A DNA stretch of 64,000 nt from a bacterium (GTDB lineage: Bacteria; Pseudomonadota; Alphaproteobacteria; Rhizobiales; Aestuariivirgaceae): NCBI GenBank assembly GCA_022842165.1, contig JALHQC010000008.1:1-64000 (forward strand), written 5' to 3'. Shown piece after piece: positions 54,071 through 62,572 of this stretch (within the stretch, counting starts at the first letter, position 1; the number at the start of each line of letters is the position of its first letter). Below the pieces are notes generated by a model, which had not been told where the DNA came from, made no database searches, and was given only the letters and a program-made list of their open reading frames with translations. The translations under genes and the position numbers were made by a program.

Positions 54071-54889
54071 ATGGAAAACTGGTTCGAGCAGAACCGGCGC
54101 AACTGGAACGACCGTGCCGCGATCCACGTGAGGGACGAGGCCGGGGGCTACCTTGTGCAGGCCTTCCTGAACGGCGCCGACAACCTCCACGACATCGAGC
54201 ACGAGGAGCTGGGCGATGTCGCTGGCTTGAGGATCGCGCATCTGCAGTGCCATTTCGGGATCGATACGCTCTGCCTCGCCAGGCGCGGCGCAAGCTGCGT
54301 AGGGCTCGATTTTTCCCCCGTCGCCATTGCTGCCGCGCGTGACCTGCAGGCCCGGACCGGGCTTGATGCCAGCTTCATCGAAGGCAACGTCTATGATGCG
54401 CGGGATTTGCTGAAGGGCGATTTCGATCTTGTCTACGTCACCTGGGGCGCCATCAACTGGCTGCCCGATATCCGCCGCTGGGCGGGCGTTGCCGCCTCGC
54501 TACTGAAGCCCGGCGGCAGGCTTTACCTGCTGGAAGGCCACCCCTCGCTGATGACGCTCGACGAGAAGACGCCGGATCTCCGCCCTGCCTATGACTGGCG
54601 CACCCCAAGGGGTGCGCCGCTGACCATGAGCGATGACACGACCTATACCGGCGATACCGTCAGGATCGCCAATCCGGTGACCCATGAATGGCTGCACCCG
54701 ATTTCGGACGTGGTGAACGCGGTGATCGCCTCAGGCCTGCGGATCGAGGCGCTGAACGAGCATGAGCGTCTCGCCTGGGCCTTCTCGCCGATCATGGTCC
54801 CGGTCGAGGGCCGCCGCCGCATGTGGGTGTTGCCGGACGGCTTCCCGCGCCTGCCACTGGCCTTTTCCCTGTGGGCAAGAAAGGGCTGA
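54071..54889 (+). CDS. Class I SAM-dependent methyltransferase
   Basis: A 272-residue methyltransferase. Motif I is 'RIAHLQCHFGIDTLCLARRG', followed by 'CVGLDFSPVAIAAARDL' and motif IV near 'FDLVYVTWGAINWLPDI'. The C-terminal half has a Trp/His-rich region (HEWLHPISDVVNAVI). The substrate is unknown. The ATG follows GAAGGG, 10 bp beyond the rplS terminator. Confidence 0.87.
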   Translation: MENWFEQNRRNWNDRAAIHVRDEAGGYLVQAFLNGADNLHDIEHEELGDVAGLRIAHLQCHFGIDTLCLARRGASCVGLDFSPVAIAAARDLQARTGLDASFIEGNVYDARDLLKGDFDLVYVTWGAINWLPDIRRWAGVAASLLKPGGRLYLLEGHPSLMTLDEKTPDLRPAYDWRTPRGAPLTMSDDTTYTGDTVRIANPVTHEWLHPISDVVNAVIASGLRIEALNEHERLAWAFSPIMVPVEGRRRMWVLPDGFPRLPLAFSLWARKG

Positions 54890-54966
54890 GAGCGCGGCGA
54901 TTCCAGATGCCAAAAGCGTCTGGACAAGGCTTGGACCCTCGCCTATACACCGCGCCACAACGAAGT

Positions 54967-55042
54967 GCCCAGGTAGCTCAGTTGGTAGAGCAGCGGATTG
55001 AAAATCCGCGTGTCACTGGTTCGATTCCGGTCCTGGGCACCA
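54967..55042 (+). tRNA. tRNA-Phe (GAA)
   Basis: A 76-nt cloverleaf including encoded CCA. The acceptor stem gcccagg/cctgggc has 7 perfect pairs. The D arm is gctcagttggtagagc, the anticodon arm gcggattGAAaatccgc with anticodon GAA, and the T arm ctggttcgattccgg. A tyrosine integrase gene lies directly downstream, so its 3' end is the probable attachment site. Confidence 0.97.
55020..55042 (+). other. Probable prophage attachment core (attL) in the tRNA-Phe 3' end
   Basis: The T-arm and acceptor end of tRNA-Phe (from ttcgattcc to acca) are the usual crossover target of tyrosine integrases, and the integrase gene begins 72 bp away pointing toward the tRNA. The matching attR copy must lie beyond the right edge, so the core length cannot be fixed here. 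Confidence 0.5.
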
Positions 55043-55114
55043 TTCTATGCCATTGATTGAATTACAGTATTTTCCCTCACTCACGCGCTCGCCTCTTTCA
55101 GTTTGACAGTTGTC

Positions 55115-56188
55115 TCAGGTGCGTTTGACAGCTTTGGTGCGCCGTCTGTTCACTTCACGATCGAAATCCTTCACCACGGCATTCATCTTCCGGCTCTTGT
55201 CGGCGCGCCTCGAATAGTGCCGCGCCATCTCGGTTGTTTTCTGCCCCAGGTAGTCGGCAACAGTGCGCTCATCGAAGCCCATCTCTGCAAGGATCGTGGC
55301 CACGGTATGCCTGAGACCTTTCAGCGTGAGGCCAGGTCTTACCCGGTCCGCCGCTTCAAGACGCTTCCTCACCGGGCCCCATGATGCCCTGAAGCCTGAG
55401 ACGGTCCATGGCTTGCCAAAGCTGTTCGCGCATAGGGTGATGGCCTCGTGAGCCGGCGCCGCCTTCAGCGCTTGCAGAACAGGCTTGGGAAGGTCGAGCC
55501 ATATCGGTTCCGCGGTCTTGCCGCGCCGGGTGTTGATCCGACCCTTTGCGATGGCTGTGCGTGGCAGGCGCAAGGCATCCTGAGGGTCGAGAGCACAGAA
55601 CATCATCAAGGCCACCGGCAAGCGCATGTGCCCCGGCAAGGCCCCGATTACGGCATCACGTTCGAAGTCTGCCCACGGCCGGTTCGCGTCGGGTGCATCC
55701 TTTGGCTTCCGAATGCCTTTGATCCTGAAAGCAGGGTTCGAGGTCAGATATCCGCGTTCGACGCCCCAGCCGAAGATGACCGAGAGCACCGCTTTGACAT
55801 AGTTGCCCCACTTCCGCCCCAGCTGCTCCGCCGCCTTGTCTCTGATCTTCACAACAAGCGGTGGCGTGAACTTGATCAGCATCGTGTCCCTGATCGGCTG
55901 CAGGTAGTCGAAAATCCTCAGATAGTCCGCGCGGGTGCGCTGCGCCTTGCTGCTGAAGTCGGTGTGTGCCTTGTACCGCTCAATCAGAAGACCAAGTGTG
56001 CCAGGACGTGCCTGTTCGCTCTTCTCGCCTAGCGACCGAATGCGCTCGCACTCCGCGAAGAACTCTAGGCTTCCGAGCGGGAATTTCTGCAGGTCTATCG
56101 GTGTACCGCTTGCCCGGTGGTAGCAGCGCTGCTTCCCCAACCGATCGGTGAAGATCTGAAAGCCCCGGACCTTGATGTATGTCATCAT
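55115..56188 (-). CDS. int: Prophage tyrosine recombinase (integrase)
   Basis: A 357-residue phage integrase. The arm-binding and core-binding parts (YKAHTDFSSKAQRTRADYLRIFDYL, VKAVLSVIFGWGVERGYLTSNPA) are normal. In the catalytic domain the second Arg is kept (LKGLRHTVATILAEMGFDERT) and the nucleophile Tyr is in 'LGQKTTEMARHYSRRAD'. The first catalytic Arg, normally in a G-x-R-R-x-D/E context, reads 'CALDPQDALRL', and the His before GLRH is Lys. It overlaps the excisionase-like gene by 4 bp. Activity is uncertain. Confidence 0.9.
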   Translation of the reverse strand: MMTYIKVRGFQIFTDRLGKQRCYHRASGTPIDLQKFPLGSLEFFAECERIRSLGEKSEQARPGTLGLLIERYKAHTDFSSKAQRTRADYLRIFDYLQPIRDTMLIKFTPPLVVKIRDKAAEQLGRKWGNYVKAVLSVIFGWGVERGYLTSNPAFRIKGIRKPKDAPDANRPWADFERDAVIGALPGHMRLPVALMMFCALDPQDALRLPRTAIAKGRINTRRGKTAEPIWLDLPKPVLQALKAAPAHEAITLCANSFGKPWTVSGFRASWGPVRKRLEAADRVRPGLTLKGLRHTVATILAEMGFDERTVADYLGQKTTEMARHYSRRADKSRKMNAVVKDFDREVNRRRTKAVKRT

Positions 56189-56424
56189 TTGCCCAGCCTC
56201 TCGATGATGTCATCAAAGTCACTGGAACTGCCTGCCTTGAGACCGTCTAGCCAGTTGTCAAGATCCCGCATGTCGAAGCGCTCATCACCGCCAGGAAGCA
56301 TCACCGCATTGACTGGGCATCCGGTTGAGAATTTCTTCAACGGCAACCCGCAATAGTCCGCCGCTTCGCGTGCAGAGAGCATCCGGCGCGGCGAGACTTT
56401 GATGTTGAGAGTTGCAGAGCTCAA
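56185..56424 (-). CDS. Excisionase/AlpA-like helix-turn-helix protein
   Basis: A 79-residue protein with an HTH_17-type motif (MLSAREAADYCGLPLKKFSTGCPVNAVMLPGGDERFDMRDLDNWLDGLKAG in parts). This fits an excisionase or AlpA-type activator of the integrase, with which it overlaps by 4 bp. The start is TTG at 56424; an ATG at 56382 is possible and leaves the HTH intact. Confidence 0.78.
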   Translation of the reverse strand: MSSATLNIKVSPRRMLSAREAADYCGLPLKKFSTGCPVNAVMLPGGDERFDMRDLDNWLDGLKAGSSSDFDDIIERLGK

Positions 56425-56554
56425 AAAGGTGTCCCTATCAATCTACTATGAAATATTGCGGCCTTCTCGCCTTGACCCCTCATGGAACAGTTGCGCGCGA
56501 GGAGGCGATTTCTCGTTTTTCGACGGGCCGCGCGCCGTCAAGAATGGCGCACAA

Positions 56555-57184
56555 CTACTGGATACCGGCTTTGCCCTCCCGATCTTCGATCGCTTCCAGT
56601 TGTGCAAGCGCGCCGTTCATGATCTCGCCAAGTGGAAAGATCAGTACCGGTTCCGCGTGCATACCCTGAGCGGCAAGCGCTTTCCGTGAGGGATCATAAA
56701 TCGGCCAAGTTATCGGTGACTCCATCGGGCGTTGTTCATCTCGCATCCGCCTTTGGAATAGATGACGGTCGGGCTCAACGTATTCTGAAACCCTCATGTG
56801 CGCGGGATCACCGGAAACAAATCCGTAGCGATCCATCAGAGAACGATATGCGATCTTGTTGCGTGGACGATCGTCGAAGTGCAGGAAGCAATATGCATCC
56901 CAGCTGATGCGGTCCTTTTTCTCGAACTCGTCGAGGGCATCGGATGCGAAGGGAAATGAGAGTTCAGGCGCAATCTTGAAGTCATTCATACGGCGCATGA
57001 TTGCGAGCATCATGATATCGGCTGCAGCATAGAGCCGCGATTTCCCATATCCGGGGTTCGGCTCGACCAACTCAATCTTGCCGCGCGCAACCCATGCCTG
57101 AAGCACAGATGGGTTTAATCCAGTGACCCTCAACACGATCGGTTGAGTGTAGCGGGGTTCGTAGAGGTTCTTGAGCTTTGCCAT
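56555..57184 (-). CDS. Phage protein with MerR-like N-terminal HTH
   Basis: A 209-residue protein. Residues 1-75 look like a MerR-type winged helix (TQPIVLRVTGLNPSVLQAWVARGKIELVEPNPGYGKSRLYAAADIMMLAIMRRMNDF). The rest is unrecognised and includes aromatic-rich 'ISWDAYCFLHFDDRPRNKIAYRSLMDRYGF'. It may regulate the early prophage genes. A longer frame opens upstream; no start has a strong ribosome site. Confidence 0.6.
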   Translation of the reverse strand: MAKLKNLYEPRYTQPIVLRVTGLNPSVLQAWVARGKIELVEPNPGYGKSRLYAAADIMMLAIMRRMNDFKIAPELSFPFASDALDEFEKKDRISWDAYCFLHFDDRPRNKIAYRSLMDRYGFVSGDPAHMRVSEYVEPDRHLFQRRMRDEQRPMESPITWPIYDPSRKALAAQGMHAEPVLIFPLGEIMNGALAQLEAIEDREGKAGIQ

Positions 57185-57307
57185 AAATCCACATGGTACA
57201 GATTCATGATTCCCGTCAAGACTTAAAATACAGCGCATTTTATTTCGACACGCCCAGAGAAGGGCCACCGGATCACCAGCAGCCCCTCTAAAACCATACA
57301 TTGGGCG

Positions 57308-57682
57308 TCAGTTGCCAGCGGTCGCACGTGGTGCAGAGCCCACACCCTTCCTTTCGAAACCATCGAGAACGCCCGTTGGTGGCGTGCGGGCCGTCGTTGA
57401 CTCCCCGGGCTCTTCGGCGCCGTCGTAAACCGCCATGGCGTCCTGCAGGTGGCGCCGCACCTGCCATGAAAGATAGTGGATCGACTTTATCTGTTCATCG
57501 TTCAGCCGGAAGACGTGGAAGCCGGCTTGGTCCTTCTCCGCCCCAGTGATGAGAGTGCTCATCAAGGTTTCCGTGAGGATGACACTTGCAATCGTCGCGT
57601 CCTTCAGGTCTTCCTCGAGGTTGAAGAATGCCTTGGCACGGGCGTTGATGATTTCGATGTTAGATTGTTTCTTCGCCGTCAT
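57308..57682 (-). CDS. Hypothetical prophage protein
   Basis: A 124-residue protein with a helical N-terminal half (INARAKAFFNLEEDLKDATIASVILTETLMSTLI) and a Pro/Thr/Gly-rich C-terminus. AGGAAG precedes the ATG at good spacing. No family is recognised. It is the first gene of the leftward group after a 36-bp gap. Confidence 0.55.
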   Translation of the reverse strand: MTAKKQSNIEIINARAKAFFNLEEDLKDATIASVILTETLMSTLITGAEKDQAGFHVFRLNDEQIKSIHYLSWQVRRHLQDAMAVYDGAEEPGESTTARTPPTGVLDGFERKGVGSAPRATAGN

Positions 57683-57718
57683 GTGTGACTTCCTAAGCTG
57701 TTATGTATTTCTGGTTCG

Positions 57719-57979
57719 CTAGTGAAAAGTTTGGTCGTATTTTGCGAAGATTTCAGTAGTCGTCGCACCGTCTCTCAACTGCGAAAGCACCCTAGTAATA
57801 TTGCCAGATGACACTTCCGGGAATTTGTAGGCTTCCCACACACACGCTAGGAGCGCGCGCCCAATTTCTTCCATCGCAACGGACTTATCATACCTTTTGC
57901 AAAGGATTTTGAATGTGCATTTCGCGTCGGGGTTTTCTTCTATCAACTTCAGAACTACTCCTTTGAGCCATAGGTTCAT
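57719..57979 (-). CDS. Hypothetical prophage protein
   Basis: An 86-residue protein (MNLWLKGVVLKLIEENPDAK ... TEIFAKYDQTFH) with regular helices and a 'LLACVWEAYKFPEVSSGNITRVLSQLRDG' segment that could be a helix-turn-helix. GGGGG lies before ATG 57979. No family is recognised. It follows the next gene by 13 bp, so the two are probably co-transcribed. Confidence 0.5.
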   Translation of the reverse strand: MNLWLKGVVLKLIEENPDAKCTFKILCKRYDKSVAMEEIGRALLACVWEAYKFPEVSSGNITRVLSQLRDGATTTEIFAKYDQTFH

Positions 57980-57992
57980 TGAGGATGCCCCC

Positions 57993-58331
57993 TTAGATCT
58001 GATCTTCGACAGTTTCGAAGTACTGCTGCGCTCCGATGATAAAGCCAGCGGCGAAGTCATCGTCTGCCGCTTCATCGCCGAGCACTTCGGACGCAAATTC
58101 TGCGCGATCCGAACTCGCCTCGCCGGCAATGGCGAAGATGGCTTCGAATGCCCCCTCTCGATCGCCGCTCGCCTCGACATAGTCGCTGGCGTCGATCGCC
58201 TTGATTTTCACGAGCTCCGAATACTCTGCAGTGTCCTTCGCCCAAGTTGTGCCAGCGGATTTGCCCGTCTGAAACAATTCCCTGCAGTGGGCAGCTTTGG
58301 ACTTCGAAAGGCGTTCATTGACAGTGTTCAT
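57993..58331 (-). CDS. Hypothetical acidic prophage protein
   Basis: A 112-residue strongly acidic protein (EGAFEAIFAIAGEASSDRAEFASEVLGDEAADDDFAAGF). GGAG precedes the ATG. The acidity and size recall DNA-mimic or anti-restriction proteins, but nothing specific supports that. It heads a leftward pair with 57719-57979. Confidence 0.55.
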   Translation of the reverse strand: MNTVNERLSKSKAAHCRELFQTGKSAGTTWAKDTAEYSELVKIKAIDASDYVEASGDREGAFEAIFAIAGEASSDRAEFASEVLGDEAADDDFAAGFIIGAQQYFETVEDQI

Positions 58332-58407
58332 GCAATACTCCTCATGTTGCGGCGAGCATGAGCGCGCGCCGGTTGGGTGGACGGATGAAAGTGGGTAGTC
58401 CGATGAA

Positions 58408-58569
58408 CTAGCCGGTCGGCTGTTCCGCGTTGCGTTGCATGCGTTCCCGGATAGCTCTGACGATTTCAGAGTTCTGCGAGGAGTAGTTTTTTTCGGCCTG
58501 GGCCGCGATCCATGCCTTCACGTCTTCAGGCAGTCGAATGACGATCTGTGGAAGGTTTTTGCGGCTCAC
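58408..58569 (-). CDS. Arc-family ribbon-helix-helix DNA-binding protein (short)
   Basis: A 53-residue protein with the Arc layout: a beta strand 'PQIVIRLPEDVKAWIAAQAEKNYSSQNSEIVRAIRERM' in parts and no other domain. The GTG at 58569 follows GGAG. It is divergent from a longer Arc-type gene with operator-like repeats between them, the classic arrangement of a phage immunity switch. Confidence 0.78.
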   Translation of the reverse strand: MSRKNLPQIVIRLPEDVKAWIAAQAEKNYSSQNSEIVRAIRERMQRNAEQPTG

Positions 58570-58587
58570 GATTTGATCTCCGTACTA

Positions 58588-58647
58588 GCCACTACATATA
58601 TCGCCATTACGTACTATGTCAAACAAAATTATAGCCACTACGTACTA
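58588..58647. promoter_or_regulatory. Three repeated operator-like sites between divergent Arc-type genes
   Basis: The 14-base words gccattacgtacta (58603-58616) and gccactacgtacta (58634-58647) differ at one base and lie 31 bp apart; a partial third copy, gccactacatata, starts at 58588, 15 bp before the first. Phasing near 15.5 bp is about 1.5 turns. The core tacgta is self-complementary, as expected for RHH dimers. Confidence 0.55.
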
Positions 58648-58666
58648 TCGTGCTAGAAATATTCGC

Positions 58667-59143
58667 ATGCCAAAGAAATCTGCCAGCTATCCCAGTCGTC
58701 AACTGGACCAATTCGTCCTCAGGATGCCGGAGGGCATGCGAGAGCGGTTTCATCAGGAAGCCGAGAAAAACCGGCGCTCAATGAATGCTGAAATAGTAGA
58801 TCGCCTGGAGCAATCATTTTCATCTGTACAGATTCCGGTTGAAATGCTGTCAAAGCTCCATCTCGAAGCCGCGCGAGACAAGCGGACATTGCAAGATGAA
58901 ATCAAATATGTGCTGCAGGAATTTCTTGATGGCAGAGAGGCTGAGGAACTTCTAGCTAGCTCCGATCCTGCTTCAGAGAAGAGGCGACGAGAACTTGCCG
59001 GCTCGTTCCTAGATGCGAACGAAGAAAAATTGCTCCGCATCGTTCAGAAGACAGTTTTTGATTCTACTAAGCGCGCCTTTGAACACATGATGATTTTGAT
59101 GGAAGAAAAGAACAAGGGCGCTGGCAGTTCCGGCGAAGCGTGA
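58667..59143 (+). CDS. Arc-family DNA-binding protein with C-terminal extension
   Basis: A 158-residue protein. Residues 8-60 are an Arc-type ribbon-helix-helix (YPSRQLDQFVLRMPEGMRERFHQEAEKNRRSMNAEIVDRLEQSF). The C-terminal ~95 residues are charged and helical (QIPVEMLSKLHLEAARDKRTLQDEIKYVLQEFL ...), and include a second RHH-like stretch. It is the probable longer repressor of the switch. ATG 58667 fits the family start; an in-frame ATG at 58616 would place two operators inside the gene. Confidence 0.8.
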   Translation: MPKKSASYPSRQLDQFVLRMPEGMRERFHQEAEKNRRSMNAEIVDRLEQSFSSVQIPVEMLSKLHLEAARDKRTLQDEIKYVLQEFLDGREAEELLASSDPASEKRRRELAGSFLDANEEKLLRIVQKTVFDSTKRAFEHMMILMEEKNKGAGSSGEA

Positions 59144-59217
59144 GCGGTTTTCCCTGGAAGCGGTGCGGATCCACGTAGCGGGCCGTGACGTCCTTCTAGG
59201 ATGGTGGCGACAACCTC

Positions 59218-59844
59218 TCAAGAATGCGCCGCCTTCGCCCGCTCCACCTCTCCCCAGCGCGTGAGCACGCCCGGCCGGCCCCACTCCGGAACAAAGGCGT
59301 CATGCTTGGCTCTGCGATCGGGCCCGAACCATCTGTAAGCCAAGAGGTTGAGAGCTTCGCGGAGTCTGCTGCCGATCGTGCGGAGATCGCCTTCGCGGCA
59401 CCTGCCGTCCTTGTCGCGGCCGCACATGCGCGCCGTGGCTTCCTCGATCGAGCAGCCTTGCCCTGCCACCATCTCGACAACCAGGCCGTCAATGGCGCCA
59501 AGCAGCCGGCGGGTTTCGTTCAGGATCTCCGCGGCCATGAGCAGCGGCGAAGATGGCGTTCGCGAACCTGGTGCGCCGGGCGTGAAGTTGTCGACGTTCA
59601 GCGAGGACCGCACCGCACCGTGACAGGCCTCGAAAGCGAAGCGGTAGCGCTGGGCGGCGTCATGCTGGCGCTGATCGAGCTGCTTGCGGCGGTGCATGAC
59701 GGTGATGGTGTCGACGACGCGCTGAATGCGATCGAAGCCGTTGTTCCACGGACTCGCGACCCGTTCTGTCTTCAGGTTCTCGCGTCCGGCCTTCTCCGGT
59801 TTCGGCGCGTCGGGCTTCGCCTTCCTGGGCTTGCGTTTCGGCAT
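59218..59844 (-). CDS. Hypothetical prophage protein, DUF6456-like pattern
   Basis: A 208-residue basic protein with a Lys/Pro-rich N-terminus (MPKRKPRKAKPDAPKPEKAGRE). Helical words 'RQHDAAQRYRFAFEACHGAV', 'LGAIDGLVVEMVAGQGCSIEEATARMCG' and 'IGSRLREALNLLAYRWFGP' follow the layout of the DUF6456 domain seen in Hyphomicrobiales regulators. This resemblance is from memory of the pattern and not certain. It lies 98 bp beyond the tape-measure stop. AGGAAGAG precedes the ATG. Confidence 0.55.
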   Translation of the reverse strand: MPKRKPRKAKPDAPKPEKAGRENLKTERVASPWNNGFDRIQRVVDTITVMHRRKQLDQRQHDAAQRYRFAFEACHGAVRSSLNVDNFTPGAPGSRTPSSPLLMAAEILNETRRLLGAIDGLVVEMVAGQGCSIEEATARMCGRDKDGRCREGDLRTIGSRLREALNLLAYRWFGPDRRAKHDAFVPEWGRPGVLTRWGEVERAKAAHS

Positions 59845-59942
59845 GTCTCTTCCTGTCGGTGAAGTGGCATCGGTCTGCAGGTCTTCGAATGGGCTGATCT
59901 ATCAGGCCTTGCCCCTCCGTCGCGCGTCGAGCATGAGGCCCA

Positions 59943-62561
59943 TCAGCGGTTGATCAGGGAAGGCGGCAATCCGAACCCGCCGGGAATGGCCTTGCGGTTC
60001 ACGTCCGGGCTGTGCTGTTCCAGCTTCTTTTTGAACCATACATCAATCGTCATAGATCCATCGGCATTCTTCCGCTGACTCTGTTCAACCTTAGCGTCGC
60101 CGACCTGGTTATAGACATTGACCACCGCTCCGCCGCCGCCGCCACCACCTGCGGCCGCGACCCCAAGGCGCCCATCACTGCCACGTCGAAGAGGCATCAC
60201 CGCTTCCGGTCCTGCCTCACCCATGATTCCCAGGTTCCCCGCGCCGTAGGCGAACATGGTCGGCCTGGACACGATCGAATTGGCGAAGGCACCGCCGTTG
60301 GCGAACCGCTGCATGCCGCCATAGAACACGTTGCCGTTCGCGCTCTGGCTCGGCGCAACGCCGCCACCGAACATGCCCATAAGCATGCTCATGAAGCCAC
60401 CGCCGGCCGGTGTCTGGCTCTGGCCCAGCCCTAAGCTGTTAAGCAGCCCGCTCATCGCCAACTGGTAGGAGAGCCGGGCGAGGTCCGTCATCATCGTGTC
60501 GATCAGGGACGTGAATTCCAGTTCCCCCGTCTTCGCGAAGTTCACCCAAACGTCTTCCATGCCTGAGTTCAGGTTGCCCATAATCTGCTGAGTGGTGCCG
60601 GCGAAATTGTTCACCTCCGCTGACATTTCCTCGAAGCCGCGGCGGAAGCCATAGCCGAAACTGCTCTCGATCTCCTGGATCTCGCGCAACTGCTCTGCGA
60701 AGCGCGCGAAGTCGGCGGTTCCCTCCTGGATGCCGGCACCCTGAAGCCGTTTCAGAATGTCACCTTCTGCCGTCGGCATGAACAGGGCACTGCGCTCGCT
60801 GCCGATGTCCTTTTCGAGGGTTCGAACTGCCATCTGCTGATTCATCAACGCAAGTTCCGCATTGATCGCCTTCAGGCGCCCATACTGCGCGGTGTCGAAG
60901 GCCAGCCCGTTGTCTTCTGCCTGTCGCTGAAGATCAAGAAAAGTCTGCAGGTTCGCGCGGGCTTCCTGTTGCTCCGCTGGCGTCTTTCCGATCATCGTAA
61001 GGTCAAGCCTTGCGGAAGCAATATTGTCGTTCGCGGAGCGGAGCCGCTGCTTGTCCTGTTCCGCGACCTGCTCGCGAATCTGCAGTGTCTGCTTTTCGAT
61101 TTCGCCCGTGGCCTGAGCCAAGGCGATGGTGCGCGCCGCTTCGATCCGCGCGGCCGCCTCGATCGGGTGAACCTGGTCTTCGAGCATGCGTAGCCGTTCA
61201 CGTTCCACAGCGATTGCCGCTTTATCACCGGGTGTCGTCGCGCTCATGTCGCGGATGTCGAGCGCGGTTTCAGCACGGAGGCGATCGGCGGCCGTCCGGG
61301 CGTCTCGCAACGTGCCCATGAGCATCCGCGCGCCAGCATCCCGCGGTGAAGGCAGCGATTCCAGCGCGCCCTTGAAAGCTTCGACCGCTCGCTGATTTTC
61401 CGCCACCTCTTCCGACATGGCGATGAACTCTTGCTTCACCGCATTGACGGCCGGGCTTGCGCTGGGCAGCTTGATGATCTCTTCGCGAAGTTCGGCGGCC
61501 TTCAGGGTTCCGGCGTCAAGATCGCGCTGCGCTTCCTCGAACAGCGCCTGGAATGCAATGAACGGATTGACGGCCGGCAGCTTCATTTCGGGGTAGAGAT
61601 CGAGATACGGCTTGTTGAGCCCGAAGGCAGGATTTTCGAGCAAGGTCCGGAAGTCTTCCTTCATCTTCGCCGTCGACTGCTCGAGGTTCATTTCGGCGCG
61701 GAAGCGGATCACGAATTCAGGTTCCGGCGATCTTTCACCAAAGCCCTTGCCGGCATCGCCGTAGAGGTCCTTCAACTCGCCTAGCAGATCCTTTTGTTGT
61801 TTCAGCAGGTCTTCGACTGAAGGCAGACTTGACTTGGCGCTATTGACGAACATCGACACGGCACCGGCGAGAGATGCGAAGCCGACGACGGCCAAATTGA
61901 CCGGGTTCAGCACGAACGACATGAGGCCCGTTCCCAGCGCCCGCATGCCGCCCTGCAGGCCATAGGGCCCGATAATCTGGCCTACCTGCATGCCTTGCTG
62001 CATCAGCATCATGAACGGAGATTGTCCGGACGCGAGCATGACGGCCATGTCATTGAACTGATAGGACAGGTTTGCCATTTCGCCACGATTGAGCATCGCG
62101 CCGGCGGCCGTGCGATGCATGCCTGCGGCCGTATGGTCCATCGCCGCGCCTGTAGCCATCATGCGGGCGTTCACTTGGTCGACCACTGGCACCAGGCCGA
62201 CGAAACCGCTTCTCGCGAGTTCCGCGGCGCTGGCGGTCATGCCCAGCTTGTCCGACATGCCGCCGTAGATCATCGCGGCCCTGGTCGGATCGAGTCCGTG
62301 ATCCATCGCGGCGCTGAGTGTGCGAATCTGGGCTTCGAACTTCGCCGCTTCTGAATAGCCTTCGATGTAGGACCGGCTGAGCTTCGTCAGGCCGGGAATG
62401 GTCCGCTGTGTCTGAGCATCGGCAGCGGCAAAGCTTGCCGCCATCCGTTGCGCCGAGTCGACCATGAGACCATCCGCGGCGGTTTTCTGTGCGGCACCGC
62501 GGGCGTAGCTGCTCGCGTCCATTTCGGCAGTCACGCGAAGAGACCTAAGAGAGATTGTCAT
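59943..62561 (-). CDS. Phage tail length tape measure protein
   Basis: An 872-residue protein. The N-terminal half matches the tape-measure N-domain found in lambda-like phages (ANLSYQFNDMAVMLASGQSPFMMLMQQGMQVGQIIGPYGLQGGMRALG). A long coiled-coil helical middle (about 280-600) sets tail length. The C-terminus is Gly/Met/Phe-rich (GGGFMSMLMGMFGGGVAPSQSANGNVFYGG) and ends in the conserved 'GEAGPEAVMPL' motif. AAGGA precedes ATG. It begins 11 bp after the terminase stop. This suggests a siphovirus-type tail. Confidence 0.88.
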   Translation of the reverse strand: MTISLRSLRVTAEMDASSYARGAAQKTAADGLMVDSAQRMAASFAAADAQTQRTIPGLTKLSRSYIEGYSEAAKFEAQIRTLSAAMDHGLDPTRAAMIYGGMSDKLGMTASAAELARSGFVGLVPVVDQVNARMMATGAAMDHTAAGMHRTAAGAMLNRGEMANLSYQFNDMAVMLASGQSPFMMLMQQGMQVGQIIGPYGLQGGMRALGTGLMSFVLNPVNLAVVGFASLAGAVSMFVNSAKSSLPSVEDLLKQQKDLLGELKDLYGDAGKGFGERSPEPEFVIRFRAEMNLEQSTAKMKEDFRTLLENPAFGLNKPYLDLYPEMKLPAVNPFIAFQALFEEAQRDLDAGTLKAAELREEIIKLPSASPAVNAVKQEFIAMSEEVAENQRAVEAFKGALESLPSPRDAGARMLMGTLRDARTAADRLRAETALDIRDMSATTPGDKAAIAVERERLRMLEDQVHPIEAAARIEAARTIALAQATGEIEKQTLQIREQVAEQDKQRLRSANDNIASARLDLTMIGKTPAEQQEARANLQTFLDLQRQAEDNGLAFDTAQYGRLKAINAELALMNQQMAVRTLEKDIGSERSALFMPTAEGDILKRLQGAGIQEGTADFARFAEQLREIQEIESSFGYGFRRGFEEMSAEVNNFAGTTQQIMGNLNSGMEDVWVNFAKTGELEFTSLIDTMMTDLARLSYQLAMSGLLNSLGLGQSQTPAGGGFMSMLMGMFGGGVAPSQSANGNVFYGGMQRFANGGAFANSIVSRPTMFAYGAGNLGIMGEAGPEAVMPLRRGSDGRLGVAAAGGGGGGGAVVNVYNQVGDAKVEQSQRKNADGSMTIDVWFKKKLEQHSPDVNRKAIPGGFGLPPSLINR

Positions 62562-62572
62562 GCTGAGTCCTT

